From contig JAILEI010000055.1 of NCBI GenBank assembly GCA_024688225.1, forward strand, positions 1 to 32,454: a DNA stretch of 32,454 bases, read 5' to 3'. The notes under the pieces are model-generated. The model saw only the letters and a program-made list of their open reading frames with translations. It searched no databases and was not told the DNA's origin. Shown piece after piece: positions 1-11,426 of the stretch. This DNA comes from Succinivibrionaceae bacterium. Its GTDB lineage: Bacteria; Pseudomonadota; Gammaproteobacteria; Enterobacterales; Succinivibrionaceae. The number at the start of each line of letters is the position of its first letter. The first letter of the stretch is position 1. The position numbers and the translations under genes are program-made.

Positions 1-340
1 TGCCTTCTTCGCCGCAGCTTCCTCTGCCGACTTTTTCGCCGCAGCCTCCTCAGCTGCCTTCCTCGCGGCCGCCTCCTCAGCCGCCTTTTTCGCCGCTTCC
101 TCGGCCGCCTTTTTCGCCGCTTCCTCCGGCGCCTTCCTCGCCGCAGCTTCCTCTGCCGCCTTCCTCGCCGCAGCTTCCTCTGCCGCCTTCCTCGCCGCCG
201 CCTCATCAGCCGCCTGCTTCGCCGCAGCCTCCTCGGCCTCCTTCCTCGCCGCAGCTTCCTCGGCCGCCTTCCTCGCCGCCGCCTCCTCAGCCGCCTGCTT
301 CGCCGCCTCCTCGGCCGCCTGGCTTTCTTCAGCCTTCCCG
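1..340. repeat. Degenerate tandem repeat, 21-24 bp period, coding (AEEAAARK)n
   Basis: Repeated gccttcctcgccgcagcttcctctg-like units; minus-strand translation (A-E-E-A-A-A-R/K-K)n. Confidence 0.85.
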
Positions 341-402
341 GCAACCTGCGCCGCTTCGTCTTTCTTTTTGCCTTTCTTGAACAGGAATGAGAATAGTGAC
401 AT
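1..402 (-). CDS. ftsY: FtsY, SRP receptor; N-terminal part only, truncated by window edge
   Basis: Minus-strand open frame from ATG at 402 to the window edge: [58 protein letters not shown]... An FtsY-like basic N-terminus and Ala/Glu/Lys-rich A domain, divergent from rsmD (classic rsmD-ftsY neighbourhood). The NG GTPase domain is outside the window, so a TolA-like protein is not fully excluded. Confidence 0.7.
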   Translation of the reverse strand, partial: MSLFSFLFKKGKKKDEAAQVAGKAEESQAAEEAAKQAAEEAAARKAAEEAAARKEAEEAAAKQAADEAAARKAAEEAAARKAAEEAAARKAPEEAAKKAAEEAAKKAAEEAAARKAAEEAAAKKSAEEAAAKKA

Positions 403-494
403 CTGGCAACCGCCACCTTACAATGGCAGATCCTCTGGTTTTGAAATTGAGTTAAGAACCGCTAATTATACGGCAGACAAGAGGGTTTTTCCCC

Positions 495-1076
495 ATGGCA
501 GGCAGATCTACGGCACTCCCCGACCCCCCGCACCAGGTTCGCATCATTGGCGGCCGCTACCGGGGACGCACCCTCCCCGTGGAAGGGCAGGAAGATCTGC
601 GCCCCACCTTGGATCGGGTGCGGGAGCGGGTGTTTTCCTGGCTGGGGGATCTAGAGGGACTGTCCTGCCTCGATCTCTTTGCCGGCACCGGGGCACTGTC
701 CCTGGAGGCCGTGTCCCGCGGGGCGCAGCGGGCGGTGCTGGTGGAGCAAAACCCCCTTACCGCCCGCAGCCTCAGGGAAACCGCAGGGAAATTCCCGGAG
801 GCCCAGATCGAGGTGGTAAACGCCGATGCCCTCAGTTACCTGGGCACGGTTAGCGAGAAATTTGACCTGGTGTTCTGCGATCCCCCCTACCGCAGCGGCC
901 TTATCGAGCCGGCGCTTAAGGCGCTGTTGCAAGCCAAGGCCCTCGCCCCGGGGGCCCGGATCTATGTGGAGACCGGCGCGGGCCGCCATCCCGCGGTCCC
1001 TGGGTACTCCAGCCTCAGGGAAGGCAGCGCCGGCCTGGTGCGCTATGCCCTGTGGCAGCTCAGCCCACTCTTATAG
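495..1076 (+). CDS. rsmD: 16S rRNA (guanine(966)-N(2))-methyltransferase RsmD
   Basis: VRIIGGRYRGRTLPV, LRPTLDRVRERVFSWL, LDLFAGTGALSLEAVSRGA, FCDPPY motifs. Confidence 0.93.
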   Translation: MAGRSTALPDPPHQVRIIGGRYRGRTLPVEGQEDLRPTLDRVRERVFSWLGDLEGLSCLDLFAGTGALSLEAVSRGAQRAVLVEQNPLTARSLRETAGKFPEAQIEVVNADALSYLGTVSEKFDLVFCDPPYRSGLIEPALKALLQAKALAPGARIYVETGAGRHPAVPGYSSLREGSAGLVRYALWQLSPLL

Positions 1077-1086
1077 TTCCCCAGGG

Positions 1087-1135
1087 ACAGCCTTAAGGCA
1101 GCCTTAGGGTTGCCTGAAGGCTGCCTTAAGGCTGT
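1087..1135. terminator. Perfect 19-bp inverted repeat between convergent rsmD and gyrB; probable bidirectional terminator or structured element
   Basis: acagccttaaggcagcctt (1087-1105) / aaggctgccttaaggctgt (1117-1135), 11-nt loop; no T-tract. Confidence 0.55.
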
Positions 1136-1228
1136 CTCAAGGTTCCCCATCCCCGCCCATTGAAAAGGGCCCAGGCCGCCACGCCAGGGCAACCTGGCGC
1201 CACTGCCTGGACCCTCAGGAGGCGAGCG

Positions 1229-3657
<2,429 letters not shown>

Positions 3658-3661
<4 letters not shown>

Positions 3662-4755
3662 TTTGGCTCCTGTGATCCTTCTGCCCCCACCCTGGCGCCG
3701 CCATGCAATCCCAGCCGCTCCACCTTGTCCGTGGGCAGGTCAAGGTCGTCGGAGATATTGGTGATGAACACCTGGCTTTGGTTGGCGAGCAGCTCGCGCA
3801 AGAGGGTGTGCCGCGAGTCCTGGTCCAGCTCTGAACCAAGATCGTCAATGAGATAGACGCACCGCCGTCCAGTCTGCCGCAGCAGCAACTCGCCCTGGGC
3901 CAGCCTCATGGCGCTCACCAGCAGCTTTTGCTGCCCTCGCGAGAGCGATGCCCCGGCTGCGAGCGCGTTGGACTTGATCCTGAGATCCGCGCGGTGGCAA
4001 CCTTGCAGAGTATAGCCCAAACCCCTGTCCCTATCAAGGTTTGACGCCAGCAGCGACCTCAGGTCCGCCTCCCTGTCCCAGCCTGGGTGCAGGTCAAAGC
4101 TGAGCCTGAAGCCCGGGAGGAACAGCGCGGCCTTCTCGGCCAGCACCGTATTCAGCCCTTGCAGGTATTCCTCTCGCAACTTGTTGATTTTGTTGCCAAG
4201 GTCGGCAAGCGCCTCATCCCAGACCGGGAACTCGCGGGGCGCGGCGCCCGCGCGCAGCAGGGAGTTGCGCTGGGCCAGGGCGCGCCGGTAGTCATGCCAG
4301 AGGCGCCTGAACTCCGGGCAGGAGAAGAACACCCCCCAGTCGATGTAGCCGCGGCGCAGCTCCGGGGGGCCGGAGAGGAGCTCGCTGCCCTGGGGGTGGA
4401 TGATCTGCACGCAGAGGTGGTCGGCCACGTCCTGGAGGCGCTGGTCCCGCTCGCCGTTGATGGCGATGGCCGCGGGATCGCGCCGTGAGTGGGAGATGCC
4501 GATGCGGCAGGGATGGCCACCCCCGTCCTCCCCAACCTCGCAGAAGAGGGTGAAGGACTCGGCTCCGGAGCGGATGAGCACGCTGACCCGGGCATTGCGG
4601 AAGGAGCGCCCCAGGGCCAGGTAGGAAACCGCCTCCAGCAGCGAGGTCTTGCCGCTGCCGTTGGGGCCGTGGATAAGGTTGAGGCCCCGCCCCGGCCGCC
4701 AGGCGAGCGAGGCGAGGTTGCGGAAGTCGCTGACCCCCAGGCGGGTGATGAACAC
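3658..4755 (-). CDS. recF: DNA replication/repair protein RecF
   Basis: Walker A HGPNGSGKTSLLEAVSYLALGRSFR; SRGQQKLL signature; DDLGSELD Walker B; start overlaps next to gyrB start/stop (ATGA). Confidence 0.96.
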
Positions 4756-4774
4756 GCGCTCCGCCCCAGGCGGC

Positions 4775-5917
4775 TCAGACCACCAGGCTGCTGATGCAGT
4801 AGGTGTAGCCGACCCCCTCCTGCGCCTCGCGGGAGGCGCCGCTGATGACCGCCGCCTTGACCGGGTTGGTCAGGCAGAAGACCACCTCCTCCTCGTGGAT
4901 GTGGGAGAGCACTTCCTTGACGTAGTTGAAGTTCAGCGAGACGCTGATCCGCTCGCCGTCATAGTCGGTGGCCACCTTGCTCGAGCCGCGGGCGATGTTG
5001 GAGAAGGACTTGAGCGTGACCTCCCGCTCCTCAAAGAGGAAGCTCACGGCGAGCAGGGTGTTGCCAGCCGCCGCGGTCACGGTCTGGATGGCGTCGCGCA
5101 GGTCGGCGTTGCGCATCTTGATCTCGCAGGCAAAGCGCTCGCGCACCAGTCCCTTGACGTTGGTGGGGTAGGCGCTGATGTTGAGCTTGGCGCTCAGCCG
5201 GTAGTTGCCGCACACCGTGGTCACGGTGCTGTCGGTGAACTCGAGGGACAGGGGATCGTCGCCTGCCGACTTGGCGCAGGTCTTGGCAAGCTCCTGGGCA
5301 AACTTGGGGGTGATGGTGGCCTTGAGCGCCTCGACCTCACCGAGCAGCGGCGCCTCGCACACGCAGAGGATCTGCCCATTGGTGCCGTAGACATTGAGGT
5401 TGGGGCCCTGGGCGTCAAAGCGCACCCCGTTGCTCCACTCCAGCTCCCGGCCGCCCATGCTGGGCATGCAGAACATCACCTTGTCGAGCAGCGTGGCGAG
5501 GGTCCGGGGGGCCAGGCGGAGGCTGCACTTGGCCTCGTCCATCCTGAAGTGCGGGAAGCCCTCGGGGCTGATCACCGCGATGGAGAACTCATTGATGCCG
5601 GAGACAATGGACAGGCTGTTGGCCGCGGCGTCGAGGGTCATGGTCACCATGGGGTTCTGCTCCGGGCGCAGCGAGCGCACGATATTGCACACCATGGGGG
5701 CGTTGACCGCCACCAGGCCCGCCTCGCAGGGCTCGGTGAGGGGCAGCGTGGCCTCCATCTCCACGGAGTAGTCAGTGCCGAGCACGATGAGCTGCTGGTC
5801 CCGCACCTCAAGCAGCAGGTTCTCGGCAATGTCGGACTTGCCAGTCGGCGAGCCGGCGACCGAGGCGACGGACTGCAGGACGGGGGAGAGCTGGTTGGTG
5901 AGGATGGTGAACTTCAT
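4775..5917 (-). CDS. dnaN: DNA polymerase III beta sliding clamp
   Basis: 380 aa beginning MKFTILTNQLSPVLQSVASVAG; position between dnaA and recF. Confidence 0.96.
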   Translation of the reverse strand: MKFTILTNQLSPVLQSVASVAGSPTGKSDIAENLLLEVRDQQLIVLGTDYSVEMEATLPLTEPCEAGLVAVNAPMVCNIVRSLRPEQNPMVTMTLDAAANSLSIVSGINEFSIAVISPEGFPHFRMDEAKCSLRLAPRTLATLLDKVMFCMPSMGGRELEWSNGVRFDAQGPNLNVYGTNGQILCVCEAPLLGEVEALKATITPKFAQELAKTCAKSAGDDPLSLEFTDSTVTTVCGNYRLSAKLNISAYPTNVKGLVRERFACEIKMRNADLRDAIQTVTAAAGNTLLAVSFLFEEREVTLKSFSNIARGSSKVATDYDGERISVSLNFNYVKEVLSHIHEEEVVFCLTNPVKAAVISGASREAQEGVGYTYCISSLVV

Positions 5918-5985
5918 TTCTTTCTTGGCCTTCGTGCGTTAAGTGTTGCTGATGCGGCTCCCGGGGCGGCGGCGCCCGGGCCAGC

Positions 5986-7359
5986 CTAGTCCTTTTTCAG
6001 CGAGAGGAAGAGGCGGTGGTAGCGGGCCTCAAGCTCGGGATCCTCGCTGCGGCGCCTGGAGACACGCTTGATGGCCTCCAGGACCGAGGAGTGATCCTTG
6101 TTGAAGGCCTTGCCGATGTCCGAGGAGGAGAGGCTGGGGATGAGCTCGTTGGCCAGTGACATGGCCACGGAGCGCGCCAGCGACACCATCTTCTTCTTCT
6201 CCGCCGACTCCATGGCGGTGACGGTGACATCGAACTCCTTGGAGACGCGCTCCTTGATGGAGTCCACCGTGACCACCTGGTTGGTGATGTTAATCATGCT
6301 GTTGAGGATGCGCACCGCGTCCTGGTACTCAATCCGCCCCAGGGTGCTCTTCTGGATGTTGAGGGTCTTGATGGCGCCCTCAATCTCGCGCACGTTGGTG
6401 CGGATGTGGTTGCTGATGTACTCGATGATGTCCTCGCCCATCTGCACGTCAAACTCCTCGCACTTGCGCATGATGATGGCGCGGCGGGTGTCGAGCGACG
6501 GCGGGACCACCTCGCAGCACACCCCTGAGCCAAAGCGCGAGGTGAGGCGGGGCGAGAAGCCCTTGCTCTGCAGGTCCCCCGGCGGCTGGTCGGAGGCGAG
6601 GATCAGCTGGCGGCCCGGCTGGTCGAGGAAGTCGGCGATGATGTCGAAGAAGGTGTCACGGGCCCGGTTGCCGCGCACGAAGTTCTGGATGTCGTCGACG
6701 ATGAAGACGTTGTGCTCGGTGTAGCTGTCCTGGAAGTGGACCTGGGAGTCGCTGTACTGGGCCTTGGTGCCGGTGGCCATCGAGGCCACGTAGTTGCGGA
6801 TGAACTCCTCGGCGCGGGTGTAGAGCACCGAGATGGAGGGGTTGGTCTCGCGGATGCGGTTGGCGATGGCAAACAGCAGGTGGGTCTTGCCCAGGCCCGA
6901 GGCCCCATAGATGTAGAAGGGGTTGTAGTTTGACGAGCCCGGGTTCTTGGCCACGGCAAGGGCCGTGGCATAGAGCATCTGGTTGTCCGGGTCGACCACG
7001 TAGTTCTCGAAGGTCTTCTCGGGGTGGATGCTGCTGGCCAGGCGGGCCCGCGCGGGCCCGCCGGCCGCTGCGGCCTGGCCCTGGGGGCCCGGGGCGGGCG
7101 GCGCCGGCTCGCTGATCTCCTCGCTGAACTCGAGGTCGGGGAGATCGGCAATCTGCGAGACCGCGAGCTCGCAGCGCTCGCGGAAGTTCTTGAAGATGTC
7201 AGCTATATAGCCGCTGCGGCAGCGAAAGCGTGCCGTGTTGCCCGTGAGATCGAGCGCAATCTGGGACTTGAACAGCTCAAGGATGGGGCGCTCATTGGCG
7301 TCCTGGGTGCTGTTGACCAGGTAGTCGATGACCTGGTTCCAGAGGGATTGGGATTCCAT
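5986..7359 (-). CDS. dnaA: Chromosomal replication initiator DnaA
   Basis: 457 aa; FENYVVDPDNQ, YGASGLGKTHLLFAIANRI (Walker A), FIVDDIQNF, SPRLTSRF, KDHSSVLEAIKRV (DnaA signature region). Confidence 0.96.
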   Translation of the reverse strand: MESQSLWNQVIDYLVNSTQDANERPILELFKSQIALDLTGNTARFRCRSGYIADIFKNFRERCELAVSQIADLPDLEFSEEISEPAPPAPGPQGQAAAAGGPARARLASSIHPEKTFENYVVDPDNQMLYATALAVAKNPGSSNYNPFYIYGASGLGKTHLLFAIANRIRETNPSISVLYTRAEEFIRNYVASMATGTKAQYSDSQVHFQDSYTEHNVFIVDDIQNFVRGNRARDTFFDIIADFLDQPGRQLILASDQPPGDLQSKGFSPRLTSRFGSGVCCEVVPPSLDTRRAIIMRKCEEFDVQMGEDIIEYISNHIRTNVREIEGAIKTLNIQKSTLGRIEYQDAVRILNSMINITNQVVTVDSIKERVSKEFDVTVTAMESAEKKKMVSLARSVAMSLANELIPSLSSSDIGKAFNKDHSSVLEAIKRVSRRRSEDPELEARYHRLFLSLKKD

Positions 7360-7517
7360 GGATTCCTGCCTTGCTGAGGTGGGGTGGGAAAACAGGGTGC
7401 GATTTTAGCACAACCCCGCCGCGGCGAAACTGTATTTTTAATCCAGTAAATCAAATAATTAACCGCAACGGTTTGATGTTGTTCCGTTTTTTCCCACAGG
7501 CTTAGGGACCTTTTCCC

Positions 7518-7546
7518 GGCCCCCGGGGCGCCCCCGGCGGGGGGCC
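7518..7546. other. GC-only inverted repeat in the dnaA-rpmH intergenic region
   Basis: ggccccc (7518-7524) / gggggcc (7540-7546) within 33 consecutive G/C bases (7515-7547). Confidence 0.6.
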
Positions 7547-7567
7547 CTGGAAAGCTCGCGAAAGCAA

Positions 7568-7596
7568 TTGCACATGGCAAGGTTTGATTGTAGAAT
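7568..7596 (+). promoter_or_regulatory. Sigma70-type promoter for rpmH-rnpA
   Basis: TTGCAC (7568-7573) - 17 bp - TAGAAT (7591-7596), about 60 bp upstream of rpmH. Confidence 0.7.
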
Positions 7597-7656
7597 TCAC
7601 AGTTCGTATGCGCCACGAGTGGCGCCGTTCATCAACACTGAGTCCTGGAGACCATC

Positions 7657-7800
7657 ATGAAACGCACTTTCCAGCCCAACGTCCACCGCCGCAAGAAGAC
7701 CCACGGCTTCCGCGTCCGCATGCGCACCGCCAATGGCCGCAAGGTCCTGTCGCGCCGCCGTGCCAAGGGCCGCAAGAACCTCACCACCGTTAATGTCTGA
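7657..7800 (+). CDS. rpmH: 50S ribosomal protein bL34
   Basis: 47-aa ORF (too short for the supplied track): [47 protein letters not shown]. Confidence 0.97.
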   Translation: MKRTFQPNVHRRKKTHGFRVRMRTANGRKVLSRRRAKGRKNLTTVNV

Positions 7801-8161
7801 TAACGCCTTCCCGCGCACGTCAAGGCTGCTGAGCAGCCGTGACTACGACAAGGTGTTCAAGAAACCGGTCCGGGCCAGCGTCAGGGAGATGCTGATCCTC
7901 GGCTGCCCCAACGGGGGCACAGGCCCGAGGCTCGGATTGGTGGTGCCCAAAAAGGTGCTCAAGCGCGCCGTGGACCGCAACCTCGTGAAGCGGCTGGTGC
8001 GCGAGTCATTCAGAAACTCCCGGCACACGCTGCCCAGCGCTGACCTCGTGTTCATCGCCAAGCAGCACATCGGAGAAAGGAGCAGGCGCGATCTTCGCCT
8101 TGCGCTCGAGAGGCTATGGGAGCAGATTTCCACCCGGCTCAATCCACTGCCATTGGCATGA
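7793..8161 (+). CDS. rnpA: Ribonuclease P protein component
   Basis: [25 protein letters not shown]...[29 protein letters not shown]; likely start at 7793, overlapping the rpmH end. Confidence 0.94.
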   Translation: MSDNAFPRTSRLLSSRDYDKVFKKPVRASVREMLILGCPNGGTGPRLGLVVPKKVLKRAVDRNLVKRLVRESFRNSRHTLPSADLVFIAKQHIGERSRRDLRLALERLWEQISTRLNPLPLA

Positions 8162-8385
8162 TCCGCCTCTACCAGCGGCTCATCAGCCCTGCCCTCGGCC
8201 CCTGCTGCCGTTTTTACCCCAGTTGCTCCCAGTACACCCTTGAGGCCATCAAGGAATGGGGACTGGCCCGCGGGATCCTGCTGGGCGCGCGCCGCATCTC
8301 AAGGTGCCACCCCCTGAACCCCGGGGGGCTTGATCCCGTGCCGCGCCGCGGCTCCACCCCCAATGGCCAGCAAGATCCGGAATAG
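8116..8385 (+). CDS. yidD: Membrane protein insertion efficiency factor YidD
   Basis: [34 protein letters not shown]...[14 protein letters not shown]. Start could instead be ATG 8158. Confidence 0.92.
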   Translation: MGADFHPAQSTAIGMIRLYQRLISPALGPCCRFYPSCSQYTLEAIKEWGLARGILLGARRISRCHPLNPGGLDPVPRRGSTPNGQQDPE

Positions 8386-8390
8386 AGAAT

Positions 8391-10040
8391 ATGGAACAGC
8401 AAAGAAACATCCTCCTCGCCATCTTCCTGATCCTGTCCTTGTTCCTCTACTGGAACTGGGAGAGTGACAAGATCCAGGCCGCCAAGCGCGCCAGCGAGGT
8501 GGACAGCACCCCGGCGGCTGCCGAGGCCGCCCTGGCCGAGAGCGTCAGCTCCGGGCAGGTGGTCAAGCTGCGCAGCGACAGCCTCGACCTGGCCATCAGC
8601 CTCACTGGCGGCGACATCGTTGACGCCAAGCTGCTCAAAATCAAGCAGACCCAGGACAAGGACGATCCCTTCCACCTGATGGTCACTGGCAAGAACTTCA
8701 TCTACCAGGTGCAAAGCGGCCTCACCGGCCGCGACGGCCCGGATGCCAAGGCCCGCCCCACCTTCACCGCCCCTGCCACTGAGTTCACCCTCAAGGACGG
8801 GGAAAACGAGGTCAGCGCCGACCTCACCTTCTCGCAGGATGGCGTGACCTACCACAAGATCTTCACCCTCAGGCGCGACTCCTACGTGGTGTCGCTGCGC
8901 TATGAGATCGACAACCAGGGCCCGCGCGACCTTGAGATGTCGCTCTACGGCCAGCTCAAGCAGACCGCTGAGTACCCCCAGGAGGAGATGAACGCCTTCG
9001 GCTTTGTGGCCAGTGCCTACCGCGGCACCGCCTACTCCACCGAGGAGGCCCGCTACGAGAAGGAGACCCTCGACAGCCTCGTGGATCTCGCCCGGGACAA
9101 CAACCGCCTGAACGTCGCCACCAAGGGCGGCTGGGTGTCGATGATCCAGCACTACTTCGTGGGGGCCTGGATTGGCGATCCCAATGGCGACAATGTCATC
9201 TACTCCAATGCCTCGTCCGATCACCGCGACGCCATCATCGGCATGCACACCAAGCCAGTGGGCATCGCCGCCAAGTCCAGTCAGACCCTGTCCGCGCAGC
9301 TGTGGATTGGGCCCAAGGAGCAGGAGGCCATGTCCGCCGTCTCCCCGAACCTTGACCTGACCGTGGACTACGGCTGGCTGTGGTTCATCTCCGTCCCGCT
9401 CTACCACGTGCTGGAGTTCCTCCACAGCTTCATCGGCAACTGGGGCTTCTCCATCATTGCCCTGACCCTCATCGTGCGCGGGCTGATGTTCCCGCTCACC
9501 AAGGCCCAGTACACCTCGATGGCCAAGATGCGCCTGCTCACCCCGAAGATGCAGGAGATCAAGGAGCGCTACAAGGACGACCGGCAGAAGATCGGCCAGG
9601 AGACCATGAAGCTCTACCGCGAGGAGAAGGTCAACCCGATGGGCGGCTGCCTGCCGATCCTCATCCAGATGCCAATCTTCATCGCCCTTTACTGGACGCT
9701 GATGGAGTCCACCGAGCTGCGCCAGGCCCCCTTCATCCTCTGGATCACCGACCTGTCGGTCTATGACCCGTACTTCATCACCCCGATCCTGTACGGCATC
9801 ACCATGTTCGGCATCCAGAAGATGTCGCCCAACCCGATTAGCGACCCGATCCAGCGCAAGATCTTCATGGCGATGCCCTTTGTCTTCACCCTGATGTTCT
9901 GCATGTTCCCCGCCGGACTGACCGTGTACTGGCTGGTGTCCAACTGCTTCACCATCTTCCAGCAGTTCGTCATCTACCGCTCCCTTGAGAAGCGCGGCCT
10001 GTCGATGAAGATCCCGGTCACGCCGCAGAAGAAGCAGTAA
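8391..10040 (+). CDS. yidC: Membrane protein insertase YidC
   Basis: MEQQRNILLAIFLILSLFLYWNWESDK; C-terminal GNWGFSIIALTLIVRGLMFPLTKAQYTSMAKMRLLTPKMQEIKERY. Confidence 0.97.
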   Translation: MEQQRNILLAIFLILSLFLYWNWESDKIQAAKRASEVDSTPAAAEAALAESVSSGQVVKLRSDSLDLAISLTGGDIVDAKLLKIKQTQDKDDPFHLMVTGKNFIYQVQSGLTGRDGPDAKARPTFTAPATEFTLKDGENEVSADLTFSQDGVTYHKIFTLRRDSYVVSLRYEIDNQGPRDLEMSLYGQLKQTAEYPQEEMNAFGFVASAYRGTAYSTEEARYEKETLDSLVDLARDNNRLNVATKGGWVSMIQHYFVGAWIGDPNGDNVIYSNASSDHRDAIIGMHTKPVGIAAKSSQTLSAQLWIGPKEQEAMSAVSPNLDLTVDYGWLWFISVPLYHVLEFLHSFIGNWGFSIIALTLIVRGLMFPLTKAQYTSMAKMRLLTPKMQEIKERYKDDRQKIGQETMKLYREEKVNPMGGCLPILIQMPIFIALYWTLMESTELRQAPFILWITDLSVYDPYFITPILYGITMFGIQKMSPNPISDPIQRKIFMAMPFVFTLMFCMFPAGLTVYWLVSNCFTIFQQFVIYRSLEKRGLSMKIPVTPQKKQ

Positions 10041-11423
10041 ATGGGCCCAGGCGCCTCCCCCGAGGCCGAGACCATCGCCGCCATTGCCACCCCGCCTGGG
10101 CGGGGCGGCATCAGCGTGGTGCGGGTCTCAGGCCCCAGGGCCCGCGAGGCGCTCACCGCGCTCACCGGCATTCCCGATCCCACCCCGCGCCACGCCTACT
10201 ACCGGGAGTTCTCCCAGAAGGGGGAATTGCTGGACCGCGGCATCGCCCTGTTCTTTCCTGCCCCCCACTCCTACACTGGCGAGGATGTCGCCGAGTTCCA
10301 GGGGCATGGGGGCGCGATTGCCCCGCAGCGCACCCTCGCGGCCGTCCTGTCCCTCGGGGTGCGCATGGCCGAGCCCGGGGAGTTCACCCGCCGCGCCTAC
10401 CTCAATGGCCGCATGGACCTCACCGAGGCCGAGGCGGTTGAGGATCTCATCAGTGCCTCCACCAAGAGCGCGGCGCGGGCCGCCATCGCCTCGCTGAGTG
10501 GGGCCTTCGCCAGCCGGGTCAATACCCTGCTCGAGCGCCTCACCGACCTGCGCGCCCGCCTTGAGGCCTGCCTCGACTTCCCGGAGGAGCACGAGGAGTT
10601 CCTGCAAAGTGGGGAGGCTGTCTCCACCCTGGTGGGGCTGGGCGCGGACATGGAGTCCTGCCTGGCCGCGGCCAGGCAGGGCCAGCGGCTGGCGTCTGGG
10701 CTCTCGGTGGTGCTGGTAGGGGCGCCCAATGCCGGCAAGTCCAGCCTCATGAACGCCCTGGCAGGCGAGGAGCGGGCCATCGTCACCGCGGTGCCGGGCA
10801 CCACCCGTGACGTGCTGCGCGTTGACCTTGAGATCAGGGGCTTCCCGGTGCGCATTGCCGACACCGCGGGCCTCAGGCGCCACAGTGAGGACGTCATTGA
10901 GCGGATGGGCATGGAGCGCGCGCGCGCCGAGATAGAGCGCGCGGGACTGGTGCTGCTGGTCATTGATGGATCGTCCCCCTGCCCGGGGGCGCTGGCGCTG
11001 CTTGCCGAGGTGGAGTCCCTGGCCCCCAGCGCCGAGCTGATGGTGGTGCGCTCCAAGTCTGACCTGGGCGCCGACCGCACCACCTCAAGTCTCCTGGTGA
11101 GCGGTCCCTTCGCCCAGCTGGAGGTCATTTCCACCACCACCCGGGCCGAGGATGGGGTGGACGCGCTGCTTGACGCCATCGCCAACCGCCTGGGCACCCT
11201 GCCCGAGGAGGGCGCCTTCAGCGCCCGTGCCCGCCACCTCGAGGCCCTGGGCAAGACCCACGGCAGCCTCCGGCGGGCGCTCATGGAGGTTCAGGAAGGG
11301 GATCTGGTGCTGGCCGCCGAGGAACTGCGCGATGCCCAGGAGACCCTGGGCACCATCACCGGCAAGGTCACCCCTGACGATCTCCTGGGCCGAATCTTCA
11401 ATACCTTCTGCCTGGGCAAGTAA
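10041..11423 (+). CDS. mnmE: tRNA modification GTPase MnmE
   Basis: ETIAAIATPPGRGGISVVRVSG, GAPNAGKSSLMNALAG, C-terminal FNTFCLGK; starts immediately after the yidC stop (TAAATG). Confidence 0.97.
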   Translation: MGPGASPEAETIAAIATPPGRGGISVVRVSGPRAREALTALTGIPDPTPRHAYYREFSQKGELLDRGIALFFPAPHSYTGEDVAEFQGHGGAIAPQRTLAAVLSLGVRMAEPGEFTRRAYLNGRMDLTEAEAVEDLISASTKSAARAAIASLSGAFASRVNTLLERLTDLRARLEACLDFPEEHEEFLQSGEAVSTLVGLGADMESCLAAARQGQRLASGLSVVLVGAPNAGKSSLMNALAGEERAIVTAVPGTTRDVLRVDLEIRGFPVRIADTAGLRRHSEDVIERMGMERARAEIERAGLVLLVIDGSSPCPGALALLAEVESLAPSAELMVVRSKSDLGADRTTSSLLVSGPFAQLEVISTTTRAEDGVDALLDAIANRLGTLPEEGAFSARARHLEALGKTHGSLRRALMEVQEGDLVLAAEELRDAQETLGTITGKVTPDDLLGRIFNTFCLGK

Positions 11424-11426
11424 TCC

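Noticed and set aside
4649-5989. 446-aa plus-strand ORF opposite dnaN
   Set aside because: Antisense shadow of dnaN; His/Gly/Leu/Val-biased sequence typical of reverse-complement coding.
7425-7500. oriC with DnaA boxes in the dnaA-rpmH spacer
   Set aside because: Only weak 7/9 matches (for example tttcccaca, aattgcaca, gaattcaca); not enough to call an origin.
8214-9425. 403-aa minus-strand ORF opposite yidC/yidD
   Set aside because: Antisense shadow ORF; yidC and yidD are clear on the plus strand.
10128-10883. Minus-strand ORFs opposite mnmE
   Set aside because: Shadow ORFs; mnmE is unambiguous.
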